NCBI GenBank assembly: GCA_965153455.1 | Contig: OZ234498.1 | Span: 16,740,001 to 16,804,000 of the forward strand | Direction of reading: 5' to 3' | DNA: 64,000 nt | DNA from: Sphagnum compactum | Taxonomy: Eukaryota; Bryophyta; Sphagnopsida; Sphagnales | In this document: one piece after another, positions 24,411 through 39,745 of the stretch | How the letters are laid out: every line of letters begins with the position of its first letter | How positions within the stretch are numbered: position 1 is the stretch's first letter | The notes under the pieces: generated by a model | What the model saw: the letters and a program-made list of their open reading frames with translations, nothing else | What the model was told of the DNA's origin: nothing | Databases searched by the model: none | Program-made: the position numbers and the translations under genes

Positions 24411-25735
24411 AAACATTATTTCAGCAACAAGTTATAATGTCATGTGTGTTTCAAGGCAGCCCGGCCCAGGTTTCAATGCATAAGTAGGCAAACCCCCAAA
24501 CATGCCAAGTTTTTTGGCTATGTTTCAAACCCTATTCCCCCATCACCATGCACCCCCCATCCATGCCCCACCCCATCTATCCTTACCTAGGCCCCATGGC
24601 ATGTCACTTTATGCCTTTCCCCACATTCACATCACCGCCATGCATTCTCTGCTGGACTCCTCCATCAAGCCCATTATTGAAAGTTCAGGGATGAATTTTT
24701 AAATAGGTAGGAATTCTTTTAAATGAGATAGGCCATGTGTCAAACTTTAGAGCAAAGAGGTGGGCCCATTCCATGTTTCAATTGAGGTTTAATTTTATTG
24801 CTAGTCTTGAGCTTTACAAATGAGCTTCAAGCTTTATGGCTTACTTTCGTGCAATGTGAGCACGAGGCGATATCACACGTTGCGCATGAACAAGGGAGCT
24901 TGAAAGGTTGTCTACTTACATTTTTCTTAGGTTACATTTCATTACAAGGTTTTTGCTTTTACATGTGTTCAACTAAACATTCAATAATCCAATTCTAATA
25001 TATTGGTGATAGAAAAGAGGGAACATGGAGGTGAACACCAAGTTGAAGTGTCATAGTTGATAATACAAAGTGTGAAAATGGATAAAACAATGGTTGTAAA
25101 AACATATGTTCATGAAGAATGGTTACAATTATTTCAGGAATGTCATAGTCATAGCTAAAAGGATAGGAAGGAGTTTATTTGTGAATTTAAATATAAGAAT
25201 AATTCAAAGATGAAGATCAATGAACATTAAAAGAATGGGTGTCAAAAAATGGTGAATGTTGAAAGGAATCTTTTTACCTTCAAGTTGTACCCACCATTAA
25301 AAAACGTAACAAAATTAATTAGAAGGTTGAGGTTGGCTTGGATCTCAAACTTGGGCTTTAAAATGAATTCAAGGTTGGCATTTTTTCCTTATTTCTTAGA
25401 ACCTAAGTTAATTTGAGTCTAAACAATCAAAAAGAACCTAAGCTTAATCTTGGCGAAAGTAGTTCGGCATTCCCAAGAAACAAAAAAGGACCTAAGCCAA
25501 ATATGGACCTAATTTCTCAAATTCAGGTTATTTGGAATGTACCCAAGCTCAAGCTCAAGATTTGTTTTATTTTTCCTTGGGTTGGAGTTTTTAAAAATTT
25601 ACATTAGGCTTTAAATTTTTACTTGCATCTTCATTTTTGGAAATCTTTCCAATGTCTTTGCAAACTCAATTGGTTCTAAGCATCATGGAAAACCCAAAGA
25701 TGGAAACTTTTGAAGTGAGCACCATAAATGCATTT
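24411..25735. other. AT-rich intergenic DNA
   Basis: No supportable gene or RNA. The left part (24520-24660) is C-rich and contains only chance frames. I see no clear repeat structure in the remainder. Confidence 0.35.
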
Positions 25736-25739
25736 TAGT

Positions 25740-26335
25740 TTACTACAATTCATTTCCCTTTTGTTTAGGGTTCACAACATTATCTTTTTTGTAAGGTGCA
25801 CTTGACATTGATTTCAAGTCCTTCAACAAGACCATCTAGGTAGTTCAACAATGTTTAGGTTCTAGACAAGCACAAGATGTTAACCAAGCACAAGCCGCAA
25901 ATGAACATTCCTTTGTGCAGGATGGTGCCCATGCTAGTTGTGCACCTTGTTCTTAATCTTAACATTTTGAAAATAAAATAGGCTTTTCATATGGGCTATC
26001 AAGAGGGAGACAAAGTATTATATGTTTTTCTTTTCAATTGGAAAGAAAAATAAGAGTTTATTGATGTGTATGAAGTGTCTTGGCATGCCCATTTGCACTC
26101 CAAGAATGAGAAGTTTGAAAACTTTTTTTGGAGATATTAATTTAAAGGGCCTTTCAAGGAACAATTTTTTTGTTTAAAATGGCAATCGTAGGCTTTAGGC
26201 TTGGTTGCCATACATTGGTCCTATTCACAATGAGGACCTTCCTTGGTGTATATATCTATGGATTCCATTACATTCGACACATTTCATGGACTTGTGGAAT
26301 TTTTTACTGCCATGATCAACTTGAATAAATAGGTC
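25740..26335 (+). mobile_element. Unknown element remnant, copy 1 (related to 39.2 kb)
   Basis: Direct-orientation relative of 39170-39745. Shared text includes CAAGCACAAGATGTT, GCAAATGAACAT, GGAGACAAAGTATT versus GGAGATAAGGTATT, a shared TGGCATGCCCATTTGCACTCC-like phrase, and a tail with TTAGGCTTG, TCGACACAT and CATGATCAACTTGAATAA-like text. Both copies translate to a related but broken protein (a core like GDKVxYVxxxN followed by a Trp and AHxHSKN). The protein family is not recognised. It is probably a decayed transposon coding region. Confidence 0.45.
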
Positions 26336-27099
26336 CCCAAACATTTAACCTTTCGTGTTTTGTGTATCCTACAACTTGCAATATCATTGTAATTATGTAT
26401 ATTGAAAGTTTGTGGAGTTGGACCATGTGAAACCCAACCTTGTTCATGAATTTTTTTTCCAGATTTAGTCCATTGACATAATTCCCTTGAAATAGTTCAA
26501 GGATCTCCTCATTAAATATGTCTACAAAAAATGCGAAACCAAGTTTCAAAAGACATGGCACTCCTTCATATCTAAGGATTTTTTTGAGTATACGTAAAAA
26601 TATGAATGAATTTCAACTTACTTTGAATTCTTACTTCAATTTTTTCCTTACTCCATTTCAATTGTGTTATTCATTATGTGTTTTGTTTTGTTTGCAACGT
26701 GAAATTTCTATAACAACCATTGGCTATGAAGTTGTACTATGAAGCAATAATTGAAATTGTTCTCCAAAGAAGATACAAGAACATATGGAGCAAGTGTGAA
26801 AAGATAAATATTATGCAATCTACAAACATTTGCTTATATTTGATCATATGTTTGGTCTTGATTTCTTTAAAAAAATCCAAGTTCATTACGACATGAATTC
26901 AAAATCTAAAATGTTCATGGATAAATAATTTAGATGTTGGCATAAAGCTTGCCCAACTCAAACAATGGCATAGGTTAGGGGTTTTGTGAAAGGTTATAAG
27001 ATTCCCAAATCGGGGTTTCTTCAATTCTTAGTTTGACAAGTGGTTGCACAAAGCAACCTTTTGGCACCACGTAAAAACCAATTTTTTTTTCCATTGTCT
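26336..27099. other. AT-rich intergenic DNA
   Basis: This may still hold part of the element remnant that ends near 26335, since weak coding-like text continues to about 26600. No intact frame and no motif can be named. Confidence 0.3.
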
Positions 27100-27109
27100 T
27101 TTAATTAAC

Positions 27110-28300
27110 CTAGGTTATACCTGATGTTTTTTTTTTTGGAGATATTATATGATATTTGAAGTTATACCTTATGTTATTCAAGGTCATTTTATGCAATGTT
27201 ATTACATGTTATTTTATCCTAAGGTATAATAATGTAAAATGACCTAAAATAGAAAAATAACATATAATAATTTAAGATGGAATAATTTATGGAATAGTAA
27301 TTTAAAATAACCAAAAATATTTTAGAATAATTAAGATAGTTTACAATAGGATGACGTGAAATAACCTATGGTGAAATAACTTATAATAATAATAAATAAT
27401 ATATGATAAAATAGCCAACAATAGCTTATGATATAATAATCAACAATAGCCAAAATTAACCTATGATAAATAATTTAAAATGACCAAAAATATCCTACAT
27501 AAAATATTTCATAATAACTTAAAATAAAATAGCTTAAATAGCTAGCAATATCCTATGACAAAATAACAAAAATAACCTATGGTAAAATTACTTATAATAA
27601 CCTATGATGGAATAACCACATTTATGGTCAAATAACCTAAAATATCCCACAATAGCTTACAATAAAATAAAATAAAAAAACCTATGATAAAGTAACCAGT
27701 AATAGCCTAGAACATTGTGAAAAAATTATGTCCATTGCAACTTGTTCGATGCAACTAAAAAATATTTAATAAAATTAAATTACAACTAGATAGACTAACC
27801 ACATGATTTTCTCATAATGAAATAGCCAACAATAACCTAGGATAAAATAGCCAAAAATGCTTAGGGTATAATAACTTAGAATAACCAAAAATATTTTATG
27901 TAAAATAACATATAATAGTCAATAATATCTTATGATACAGTAGCCAACAATAATCTATGGTAAAACAACTTACAATAACCAAAAATAGCCTATGATAGAA
28001 TAACCAACAATAATTTATGGTAAAATAGCTTAAAATAACCAACAATAACCTATGATAAAATACCAAAAATAAACTATGATAAATAGCTTAGAATAGCCAA
28101 TAATAATTTAAGATAAAATAATTAAAAATAACCTATGGTAAAATAGCTTACAATGGAATAACCAATAATAATCTATAGTAAAATAACGTAAAATAACCAA
28201 TAATAACCTATGATAGAATAGTTTAGAATGACCTATGGTGAAATAACCAAAAATTGCTTATGGTAAAATTGAATGTGCATAATAATATGTGATAACAAAA
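27110..28300. repeat. Degenerate AT-rich minisatellite
   Basis: About 1.2 kb made of imperfect copies of phrases such as AACCTATGATAAAATAG and CCAACAATAACCTATGG, with spacing around 20-45 nt. Stops occur in all frames. The array is interrupted once at about 27720-27810 by non-repeat sequence containing GCAACTTGTTCGATGCAAC. Confidence 0.7.
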
Positions 28301-28321
28301 AAATGTCATTCATTTAAATAA

Positions 28322-28400
28322 TGGTTCAATGGTTCGAAACTTGTCCCTTAATTATGGAAGTGAGAGGAGGTGAAGGGTTCAAACCTTCACACTTGCACTT
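28322..28400 (+). mobile_element. Possible tRNA-derived SINE head (A and B boxes)
   Basis: A good RNA polymerase III A box (TGGTTCAATGG, 28322-28332) is followed 54 nt later by a B-box-like GGTTCAAACCT (28376-28386). The spacing suits a tRNA-derived SINE. The sequence does not fold into a tRNA, so it is not called a tRNA gene. The 3' end of the element is not defined. Confidence 0.35.
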
Positions 28401-31921
<3,521 letters not shown>

Positions 31922-32276
31922 AGATGAAACGCAGAAAAACCTCCTCTGTGGTGGGGGCAGTAATAAAAGCAAGGAACAAGTGATCTCCATTTTTAGTGTA
32001 GAAAATTGTTCTTCTATAGATCATACACGGTTGTTAAGACCTTGTGAATACATCTAACCATATGTGGTTCTAATAAAGGAATTTCAGATTTCTTCACTAT
32101 TAATTCTCATATCCATGCTACAATTATTTGATTGTGCAGAAATTTACCCAACTATGAAGTGCACTATGTTATATTGCTATATATTTTTTCAAAAATCATG
32201 TTCTTTTCATGAGCTCTTTTCTCTCAAGTCATTTACAGTTTCCACTCCCCAAATGCAGGAATGATGCTGCAAAAGC
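31922..32276. other. Old 3' UTR of the polyubiquitin copy and flank
   Basis: The sequence directly after the last ubiquitin stop has AATAAAAG at about 31961 and looks like a former transcript tail. No terminal poly-A tract is evident, which leaves retroposition versus segmental duplication open. Confidence 0.35.
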
Positions 32277-32714
32277 TCAAGTAATCAATTTAACTTGCCC
32301 ACTCTTATAGAAGTAGACATGACCTACTGCAACATATTGTTGCTCTGAGTGGGTGTTGGAAACACTTCTTATTGTTTGAATTGCAAAAGCCATAGTAGAT
32401 CTGTCATCACTTAGTCTAATTTCATCAACTGCCCCAAAGGAATATTGGCCAACATTGAGTGGCCACATACCGAACATCAACCTCTTCCAACAATGTGGCA
32501 TTTTTGTACTCATAACATAATGTCTTATGTCATTCATGCAATTCCAATTTAATTTGTGGTTTTGTGTGCCTATCCATGGATTAAGTCCAATGAAGTAATA
32601 AGTATTTTTTGTCAACCATCGGTTCACTTGGGTCACCAAAACCATACATAATGCACACCTCATTCTAGTTGGCCTAACATTGTTTACATGACATCCATGA
32701 CTAATCCTATACAA
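32277..32714 (-). CDS. Unrecognised 145-codon coding-like remnant
   Basis: Open from 32714 to 32277. The residue mix is protein-like: CWKRLMFGMWPLNVGQYSF, then DEIRLSDDRSTMAFAIQTIR and YVAVGHVYFYKSGQ. I do not know the family. The surrounding minus-strand frames at 33334-32975 and 33473-33261 look similarly coding-like and may be pieces of the same ORF broken by frameshifts. The most likely source is an unidentified transposable element. Confidence 0.3.
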   Translation of the reverse strand: MYRISHGCHVNNVRPTRMRCALCMVLVTQVNRWLTKNTYYFIGLNPWIGTQNHKLNWNCMNDIRHYVMSTKMPHCWKRLMFGMWPLNVGQYSFGAVDEIRLSDDRSTMAFAIQTIRSVSNTHSEQQYVAVGHVYFYKSGQVKLIT

Positions 32715-32974
32715 CTATAATGGTATCCATGAGTTTTTAAATGACTAAACATGGCATAAACGACGAGTCTGATTTAACTATAGTCAAATAAGACATGTCA
32801 TGAAAACCATGTTTTGGTGTAATGAAATTTACCATGAAGCCTTTGAAGTTTGGATGCGGAACACCATTTTTCACCATCACCTTGTTTAATTATTGCCACA
32901 TCACACATTGAACATCTATGTCTTCTAATTCCATATTGTAAACATCAATAGTCGTCACTTTACAATAAATCAGA

Positions 32975-33334
32975 TCATACACATGTTAGGCCAAGGTTGT
33001 CCATCCATTGACTCATTTTGCATGAAAACATAACCCAACATGTTTGAAGGTCGCCACCAACTTGTATCCATTGCACCAAATCCAATCCACTAACATCTCT
33101 ATGTGTGGACATTTTGAAAAAAGACACGTTTTTAAAAAATTGTTGACCTAGGAAACAACTATCCTCAATGTAATTATAACCACTTCTATATTTATGGGCT
33201 AGAATGCTGGAAAGGTAATTGTGGCTCCCTAGATGATACTTAAAGGATGAAACAAAGTTCCTAACGTTGGGAAAACAAAATTTCGTGAACTTGTCCATCA
33301 CTTGATTTAGTTTTTTGCCTCGGAGAAGTTCCAC
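32975..33334 (-). CDS. Unrecognised 119-codon coding-like remnant
   Basis: Minus-strand frame with text such as KFTKFCFPNVRNFVSSFKYH and STHRDVSGLDLVQWIQVGGD. It precedes the 32714-32277 frame on the same strand and may belong to the same decayed gene or transposon. No motif was recognised. Confidence 0.25.
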   Translation of the reverse strand: MELLRGKKLNQVMDKFTKFCFPNVRNFVSSFKYHLGSHNYLSSILAHKYRSGYNYIEDSCFLGQQFFKNVSFFKMSTHRDVSGLDLVQWIQVGGDLQTCWVMFSCKMSQWMDNLGLTCV

Positions 33335-33774
33335 CGGACATCCCCATCCTCATTTGGTATATGTACAAATGAAAATGTCTTGTTTGAGACAAAACAATTG
33401 TAGAATTTATTACAAATGGGGTGCATTGCAAACTTCCTCCTTGAACAAAAATTTGATTTGTGGGACAACCCACTACTATAATTCATGGTTTTCCAAAAGG
33501 TCCAAGTGGACTAACAAATCTTTTTTAACTAGTGGACATGTGTATTTATTACTAGTAAACTTGATTAAAATGGTCTATTTGACTATATATCAAATTGAAC
33601 ATCTAGTCAAGTTGAACAAAAAAATGACCACCTTTGTCAAAATGACCAATGGCTGAACTAATCAATTTCAAAACATTTAGTCGAGTTGGACAAAACAAAA
33701 TGACATCCTTAGTCACATGGACAATGGTGTTCTAGTCAAATGGGACATCCTATGCTAGTTAATTGGTCAAGATA

Positions 33775-34060
33775 ATTACTAACTAGGCTAGGCGCCTAGG
33801 CCTACTTACATACTAACTTACTTACCTACATGCCTACCCATCTACCATCCTACATCCTTACCCGTTAACCTACTTCCTACTTCCCACCTACCATCTATAT
33901 ATTTACCTACCTATCTATTTACCTACCTCTTACTTCCCACCTACCATCGTACAACCTAATTACCTACCTACTTCATACGTCCCACCTACCATCCTACATC
34001 CTTACCTACTTACTTACTTAATTACCTACCTTTTATTTTCGACCTATCATCATACATAAG
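33775..34060. repeat. Degenerate TACC/CTTACCTA minisatellite with an adjacent palindrome
   Basis: A 12-bp perfect palindrome CTAGGCGCCTAG at about 33786-33797 is followed by about 250 nt of loosely repeated CCTACCTACTT, CCCACCTACCATC and CATCCTTACC phrases with recurring larger units. No coding potential. Confidence 0.6.
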
Positions 34061-34695
34061 AAAAAATCTTGTATTTTTCCACTACCCAAATTCATTAGTT
34101 TTTAGTGAAATATGACAAAATGGACTAATATGTAACTTGTATGGTTTTGGTAAAAAAGGACCAATTAATTAAAACATTCTTAATAAAAGGTTTTTTAGTC
34201 ATCTTGGATAGTCACATGTTGCATTAAATAATTTTTAATTACAAAATTATGACATGGATACATGAGGTCCCAAATTAATATGACGTGGAATAACACGCCA
34301 CATATATATGTATATATATAATGATTGTGGAATCACGGATTATATTTTTGTCACGACATGCATGCCATGAAAAAAATTAAGTTTTTTTAAAAAATAATTT
34401 TATCGACATAAATTTTTTGACACCATTTAAGCATGATGTACATGTTTGTGTATTCACCATTATGTATATGTATGTATATTGCATTGGCACAAAAAACATT
34501 AAAACATGCATCCATCAAGGATTAAACCCAAGATCTCATGGAAACACACTAAGGTTTTAACCACCAAACCACTTCAACACTTTATAAATAGTGATGAAAA
34601 GTTTAAGTTTATCATGTTTAGGAAATTTAAATTTTAACATATATTTTCTTTTGCAAAATCTATTCAAATGTTATGAATGAGAAGATGATCTTGAA
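34061..34695. other. AT-rich DNA with (TA)n and a possible SINE
   Basis: A (TA)n run lies at about 34303-34320. On the minus strand an A-box-like TGGTTTGGTGG (34571-34561) and a B-box-like GGGTTTAATCC (34529-34519) are spaced 42 nt apart, as in tRNA-derived SINEs. No gene seen. Confidence 0.35.
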
Positions 34696-34699
34696 GTTT

Positions 34700-35250
34700 A
34701 TTCAATACTTTTTTGTTTAAATTGACCTGAAATATTTGTAAATTCAATGTGAATTCAAAAGTGCATTTATTATAATTCTTTTTTATTACATAAAATATGT
34801 CCAATTTTTGAAGAATTGCAAGTTCTTATTTTCCCCAATATGATTAAGTATAAATTTATTTATTTATTTTTATGATGTTGTTAAAATGTTAATCATCCAT
34901 AAGAAGATTGCCACATTTGGTTATAAATAAGTTGTGTAGTTGGAAACTTGTTTAAATCTTTCAATATTATGGTTATTTACAATATTTTATTGTAAAATAT
35001 TAGAAATATTTGACCTAAAACTCTTTTCTTTTCTTTTTAAAAAAAATTGTTGTTGCCCCTTTAAATTGATAGAAATTGGTCATAAGAAGAAACATTAATT
35101 AAGTAGTAAATATAACCATTTAATTACTAAGATCATATTTGTTTAACAAGATTAATCATACATTAATACCAATTATTAATTACATAACTTTGAAAAAGAA
35201 TCACAACATTTTTTTGTAATGATGTAAAAATACATTTTACATTTGTTTCC
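34700..35250. repeat. Direct repeat, left copy (~550 bp)
   Basis: It matches 35895-36445 in the same orientation, offset about 1,196 nt. Shared blocks: TTTGTTTAAATT, AAAATATGTCC, CCAATATGATTA, a run of TTTA, ATCATCCATAA, GCATTTGGTTATA-like, GAAACTTGTTTAAATCTTT, TTGTCCCTTTAAATTG-like, ATTAATTAAGTAGT and ATAACCATTTAATTA. The copies have diverged by many substitutions. Confidence 0.65.
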
Positions 35251-35894
35251 TTTATAAATGGAAACACAATTTAATTTGGTGAAATTTTGGGTTTGAATAG
35301 TTGGATTATCCCCCCCCTTCCCCCCAACCAAATGTTTTTTTGGTTTTGACTTTTCTTAACTTGGAAATTCTTGTTGGGAAAAAAAGGAAAAAATAGTGAA
35401 AATTTAGGGGAAATGTAAACAAGAAAAAACTTGCAAAAAATTATGATCAAAAATTTGAAAAACAAATTGTTACTTGTAATCAATCATTTTTAAAAAATAA
35501 TTCTAATAATTCCAACCATAAACACATAAATAATTCCAACATCAAATTTATTTGAAACATTTAAGCTCAATCTTTGAAATCATCATAAACCTCATCCAAT
35601 TTTTTTGAAAATTTAAAATAAATCTTGATAATGTAATTAAAGGTTTTTTTTTGTGCTGAGTTTCCACCATTTTGCAAACATAAAAAAGTTCATCAACATT
35701 AACAAAGGACTTTTAATCTCTAAAAATATTTTTAGTTTTTTTTAAATGATATAATTCTATAATGGGTTTTAGGACTTATAATGAAATTATAAAAATATTT
35801 TAGTCAACAATGTATTCAAAAAATAATAAAAATTTATTAAAATTCAGTTTAAAAGTTTTTTAAATAAGTTAAAATTGCATGTCATGAATAAATC
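35251..35894. other. Spacer between the ~1.2-kb-spaced direct repeats
   Basis: Very AT-rich, no frame or motif that I can support. A poly-C interruption occurs at about 35310-35326. It is either the inside of an element flanked by long direct repeats or the rest of a tandemly duplicated 1.2-kb unit. Confidence 0.35.
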
Positions 35895-36445
35895 TACAAT
35901 TTTTTTTTGTTTAAATTAACTTTGAATCTTTGTAAATTCAATGTCAAATCAGAAATTCATTCATTTAATATTTTACAATTACACAAAATATGTCCTTTTT
36001 TTTACAAGTTATTTTATTCTCCAATATGATTAGATACTATTTATTTATTTATTTATTTTTGCAATGTTGCTAAAATGGTTATCATCCATAAAAAAATTAC
36101 CGCATTTGGTTATAGACAAGTTTGGTCGTTAGAAACTTGTTTAAATCTTTTAATATTATGATTACTTACTTTATTTTATCGTAAAAACTTAAAAGTATAT
36201 ATTTGATTTTTTTTGAAAAATCCTTTCAAATGGTTTTTTTCTTAATGTTGTTGTCCCTTTAAATTGGAAAAAATTAGCCACCAGAAAATATTAATTAAGT
36301 AGTCAATATAACCATTTAATTATTAAGACCATATTTATTTAGTAAGATGAATCATACATTAATATAAATAATTAATTACTTAACTTTAAAAAAAATTGCA
36401 ACACACACACACACACATATATATAATGATGTAAGAATATGTTTA
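35895..36445. repeat. Direct repeat, right copy (~550 bp)
   Basis: Counterpart of 34700-35250. It ends near an (AC)n(AT)n microsatellite at about 36402-36424 that the left copy lacks. Confidence 0.65.
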
Positions 36446-37840
36446 CATTTATTCCATTTAAAATAATAATAACCAATTCATTCTTCTTAGAAAGAGTACT
36501 AAAAGTTTGTTATCGTTAGAGACTAACCATTTGAACATAAATTAGGGGGGCTAGTCGGCAAAAAATTAGGTGTTCAATGCAAAATTTAATGCATAAATAT
36601 TTATGTGGGATAAAACATTTCTTGAATTTGGTGCTATGATTATCAAAGGAAGACGCCAAAGATATGAATAGAAGGATAACATCTACACAAAACATCATTT
36701 TGTCCAGAAATAAACCATTACAATTGCAAAAATTTGGAAACACCTCCATAGAAACCTTAACCAGTCCACTATTCATAGTATAGATAGAGCAAAGAATAGG
36801 TTTTTAGCTAATGATTTCCAAGATGTAGAGAACTACCTTAAGCAGCACGTAACCTCCCAAGAAGACAAGAAGACCATGAAGGCACAACTAGACACACATA
36901 AAGGGAAAACAAAGAACATCTATAATGGTTCAAAAGAAGACTAGAGGATGCAAGATGAGGATACCAAGAGTCCGGGTGAAATCTTTCTCTACCAAGAAAT
37001 TTTCAATGTTTTAGAACAAAAGAAGTATGTGTTTCTTGTTCGGCCAAAATTTTCCAGTTATAGTAAATCTAACTTTTCGAATTCTTAGTATGGAGAAATC
37101 TCAAACTTGGGGTGTTGAGGACAAGCTTTGTGCTTGTGCGTGCGGAAAAGAAGCCAACTAAGTATACTTTCAAACTTGATGGGTGGCGCACCTTAATTTC
37201 AGAATAATCAAGGAGTAGAAAGTAGAACCCTAGAGTTGATGTTCTTGAAGTTGTAGGTCAAAGAGATTGTGAATACATAGAAAAAGCACTCTCAAATGAT
37301 ATTGAATTTGATGTGTGGGGGTAATCATTGTTTTTATTCATTAAAAGATTGGAAGAGTGACATTTGGTAATTGAATAATCAACAAATGATGAAGCCAGCA
37401 TTAAGTTTAGAAGCAACCAACATTCGATAAAAATCTTGAAGCTTTGAGTTATTGTTTTAGGGTTTTGAGAGTATAAAAGAAGGTTTGAACTTTCATTTCA
37501 CTCTCTTTGTGGAATTGTGGATGTAGGAGGAAGGAGAGGAGAGGGAAAACTCAAGAGTTCCTGAAACAATCCCCGAGCAGTTCATACACAACTAGGTGAG
37601 TTATTTTTTTGTGTATGTTGTAGAAGAGAAAAGTTTCAAACTCAAATTCAATTTGGATGCTTTTAAAAAATTTGAATTTGGTTTGAATTTTTCTTTAAAG
37701 GAAACCTAAGCTCAAATTTAGGTCTGAATTGAACCTGAGCTTAAACTCGAATCGTTTTTTCTTTTTAAAAAAAATTGTAGTGCATGTTCGATCTTATCGT
37801 TGCATGAGAAGCTCGAACTCACGCTTGAGTTTGAAATGGG
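36446..37840. other. AT-rich intergenic DNA
   Basis: No gene supported. From about 37640 the phrase-like GAACTCAAGCTTGAG words that build the following satellite begin to appear. Confidence 0.35.
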
Positions 37841-38870
37841 ATTTGAACTTGAACTCGAATTTTTAAAATTTTATTTTGGTTGAAGGTGCTACTGAGCTAT
37901 TTTTAGCACCAAAAGTAGTTCGACAATGCATAAGGAACCCGAACTCAAGTTTGAGTCCCATTTTGGACCCAAGCTTGAGCTTAGGTTTTTGCCCTTTTTT
38001 TTGTTGCAAGTGTTGTTGAGCTACTTTTGGGGCTTAGGGTAATTCGGTGGTGCATGAGGAACTCAAGCTTGAATTTGGGTTTTTTTCTTTTTTTTTTGTT
38101 CTAAGCATTGTTGAGTTACTTTCGGTGTTGAGAGTAGTGGCGGCGCATAAAGAAACTAAGTTCAAGCTCGCATCCCATTTCAGACCTAAGTTTGAGCTTG
38201 GGTTTCTTTCTATTTTTTTTTTGTAAGTGTTGTTGAGCTACACTTAGGGCTGAAAGTAACTCAATGGCACATAAGGAATTTGAACTCAAGCCTAGGTCCC
38301 ATTTTGGAACCAAGTTTGAGCTCGGATTTTTTCTCTTGTTTTTTTAGTTGCAAGCACTACCGAACTATTGTCGACACTGAAAGTACTTTTGTGATGCATA
38401 AGGAACTCGAGCTCAACCCAAAAAAACCAAACAAACCCTAAAACACTAAACCTTAAACCCTCCAAATTTGATTGGAGTTTAAGCTCAGGGTTTTTTTTTC
38501 GCTACAACTATTGCCAAGCTACTATTGATGTTGAGAGTAACTTGGTGACCTATGTTGAGCTTGGGTTTGAAATTGGACCCAAGTTTGAGCCCAAGTTTTT
38601 TTTTTTTTCTTGCAAGTACCTACAAGCTATTTTCGACTGCAAGGCTAATTCAACACCGTATGACAAACCCGAGCTCAAGTTTGAAATTATATTATTTTTT
38701 TTAATTATTTTTTTTGTAAGTACCTCCAAGCTACTTTGGCATCGAGAGTAGTTCGATGGTGCATGACAAACCCAAGCTCAAGTTTGAAATATTTTTTTTG
38801 GTTTTTCTTTTCCTTTTTTTTTCAAGCGGTTCCAAGTTACTCTTGGTGCTAAGAGTAGTTCAGTGGAGCA
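37840..38870. repeat. Tandem satellite, ~9 copies, unit ~100-155 bp
   Basis: The anchor GAGCTACTTTTGG and its variants recur at about 37890, 38015, 38112, 38233, 38359, 38514, 38627, 38731 and 38836. Each is followed by a phrase like GAGAGTAGTTCGATGGTGCAT, then AAGGAACTCGAGCTCAAG, then a T-run. Unit length varies through the poly-T part. Two frames pass through locally but no protein is evident. Confidence 0.7.
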
Positions 38871-39169
38871 TGAATGGAGCTATAGTTTATTTTTCATTTT
38901 ATTTGGATGCTAAGTTTGTTTGTAAGAGCTTTCAATTGAGCTCCAATTGGATTGTAATTTCTAGTCTCTTCCCATTTCATTTGAAAATATTGGAACCCTA
39001 TTACATGAATTGTCTTAAGTATCTCAACTTTGTTTTGCAAGACACCATGAGGGAGGCTTTCATGACGACCCCCACAAGGGAAACAGTGGAGGTTAATGGT
39101 CAAACTTCCCATCACTTAATTTCAATTATCACTTTGTTTGTTAGTGATCAATTCTTTCTTCCTATTAAG
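38871..39169. other. Flank between the satellite and an element remnant
   Basis: A plus-strand frame (38756-39310) runs across this stretch but has no recognised motif. Its start lies in satellite sequence and its end in the element remnant, so I do not call it a gene. Confidence 0.3.
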
Positions 39170-39745
39170 GTTCACAGGTTTCACAATCTCCCTAAACCAT
39201 GCATAGCATATGCTTTGAAAGGACAATTCAACCTGTTCAACAACTTAAGTTCAATTCAACTAAGATCCTCAACAAGCACAAGATGTTGCCGAAGAGGAAT
39301 CTGCAAATGAACATCCCCTTATGTCGGATGATTTCCATGTTTTTCATTGGTCTTGCCCTCAAGATAGATGTTTTGAAGATGGAGCAAGCATTTCAAACAG
39401 AATACCACAAGGGAGATAAGGTATTCTATGTATCTCCCTTGAATTAGAAGGGAGAAGAGGAATTTTTTGATTCCTATGTTGATTTTTGGAATGCCCATTG
39501 GCATTCCAAAAATGACATATTTGATCTAATTTTTTTCTTGGAGATCCGGATCTCAAGTTTCTCTCAAGGTAGATGTTTTTTGTGTGCAACATCAACCATA
39601 GGCTATAGGCTTGTTTGTCTTACATTTAGTGTGCAAAATGAAGATCCTAAATGACATTATTCAATGGACTTTATTATGCTCGATACCTTGCATGGTCTTG
39701 TTGAACTCTTCACAACCATGACAAACCTGAATAAGTAAGTTTCTC
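39170..39745 (+). mobile_element. Unknown element remnant, copy 2 (related to 25.8 kb)
   Basis: Direct-orientation relative of 25740-26335. The best coding-like stretch reads AFQTEYHKGDKVFYVSPLN (about 39390-39445), followed after a stop by a Trp/AHWHSKN-like piece. Before it, in a second frame, lies ESANEHPLMSDDFHVFHWSC. The frames are broken, so this is a dead copy. The family is not recognised. Confidence 0.45.

Noticed and set aside
24396-24412. Run of about 17 C as a regulatory element
   Set aside because: A simple homopolymer; length may also be unreliable in the assembly.
27110-28300. CRISPR array
   Set aside because: Repeats are degenerate and irregularly spaced, and the DNA is a plant nuclear genome.
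28322-28400. tRNA gene
   Set aside because: A and B boxes are present but no cloverleaf with acceptor pairing can be drawn.
38756-39310. 184-codon plus-strand frame as a gene
   Set aside because: It starts inside the satellite and ends in an element remnant, has poly-Phe from T-runs, and contains no motif.
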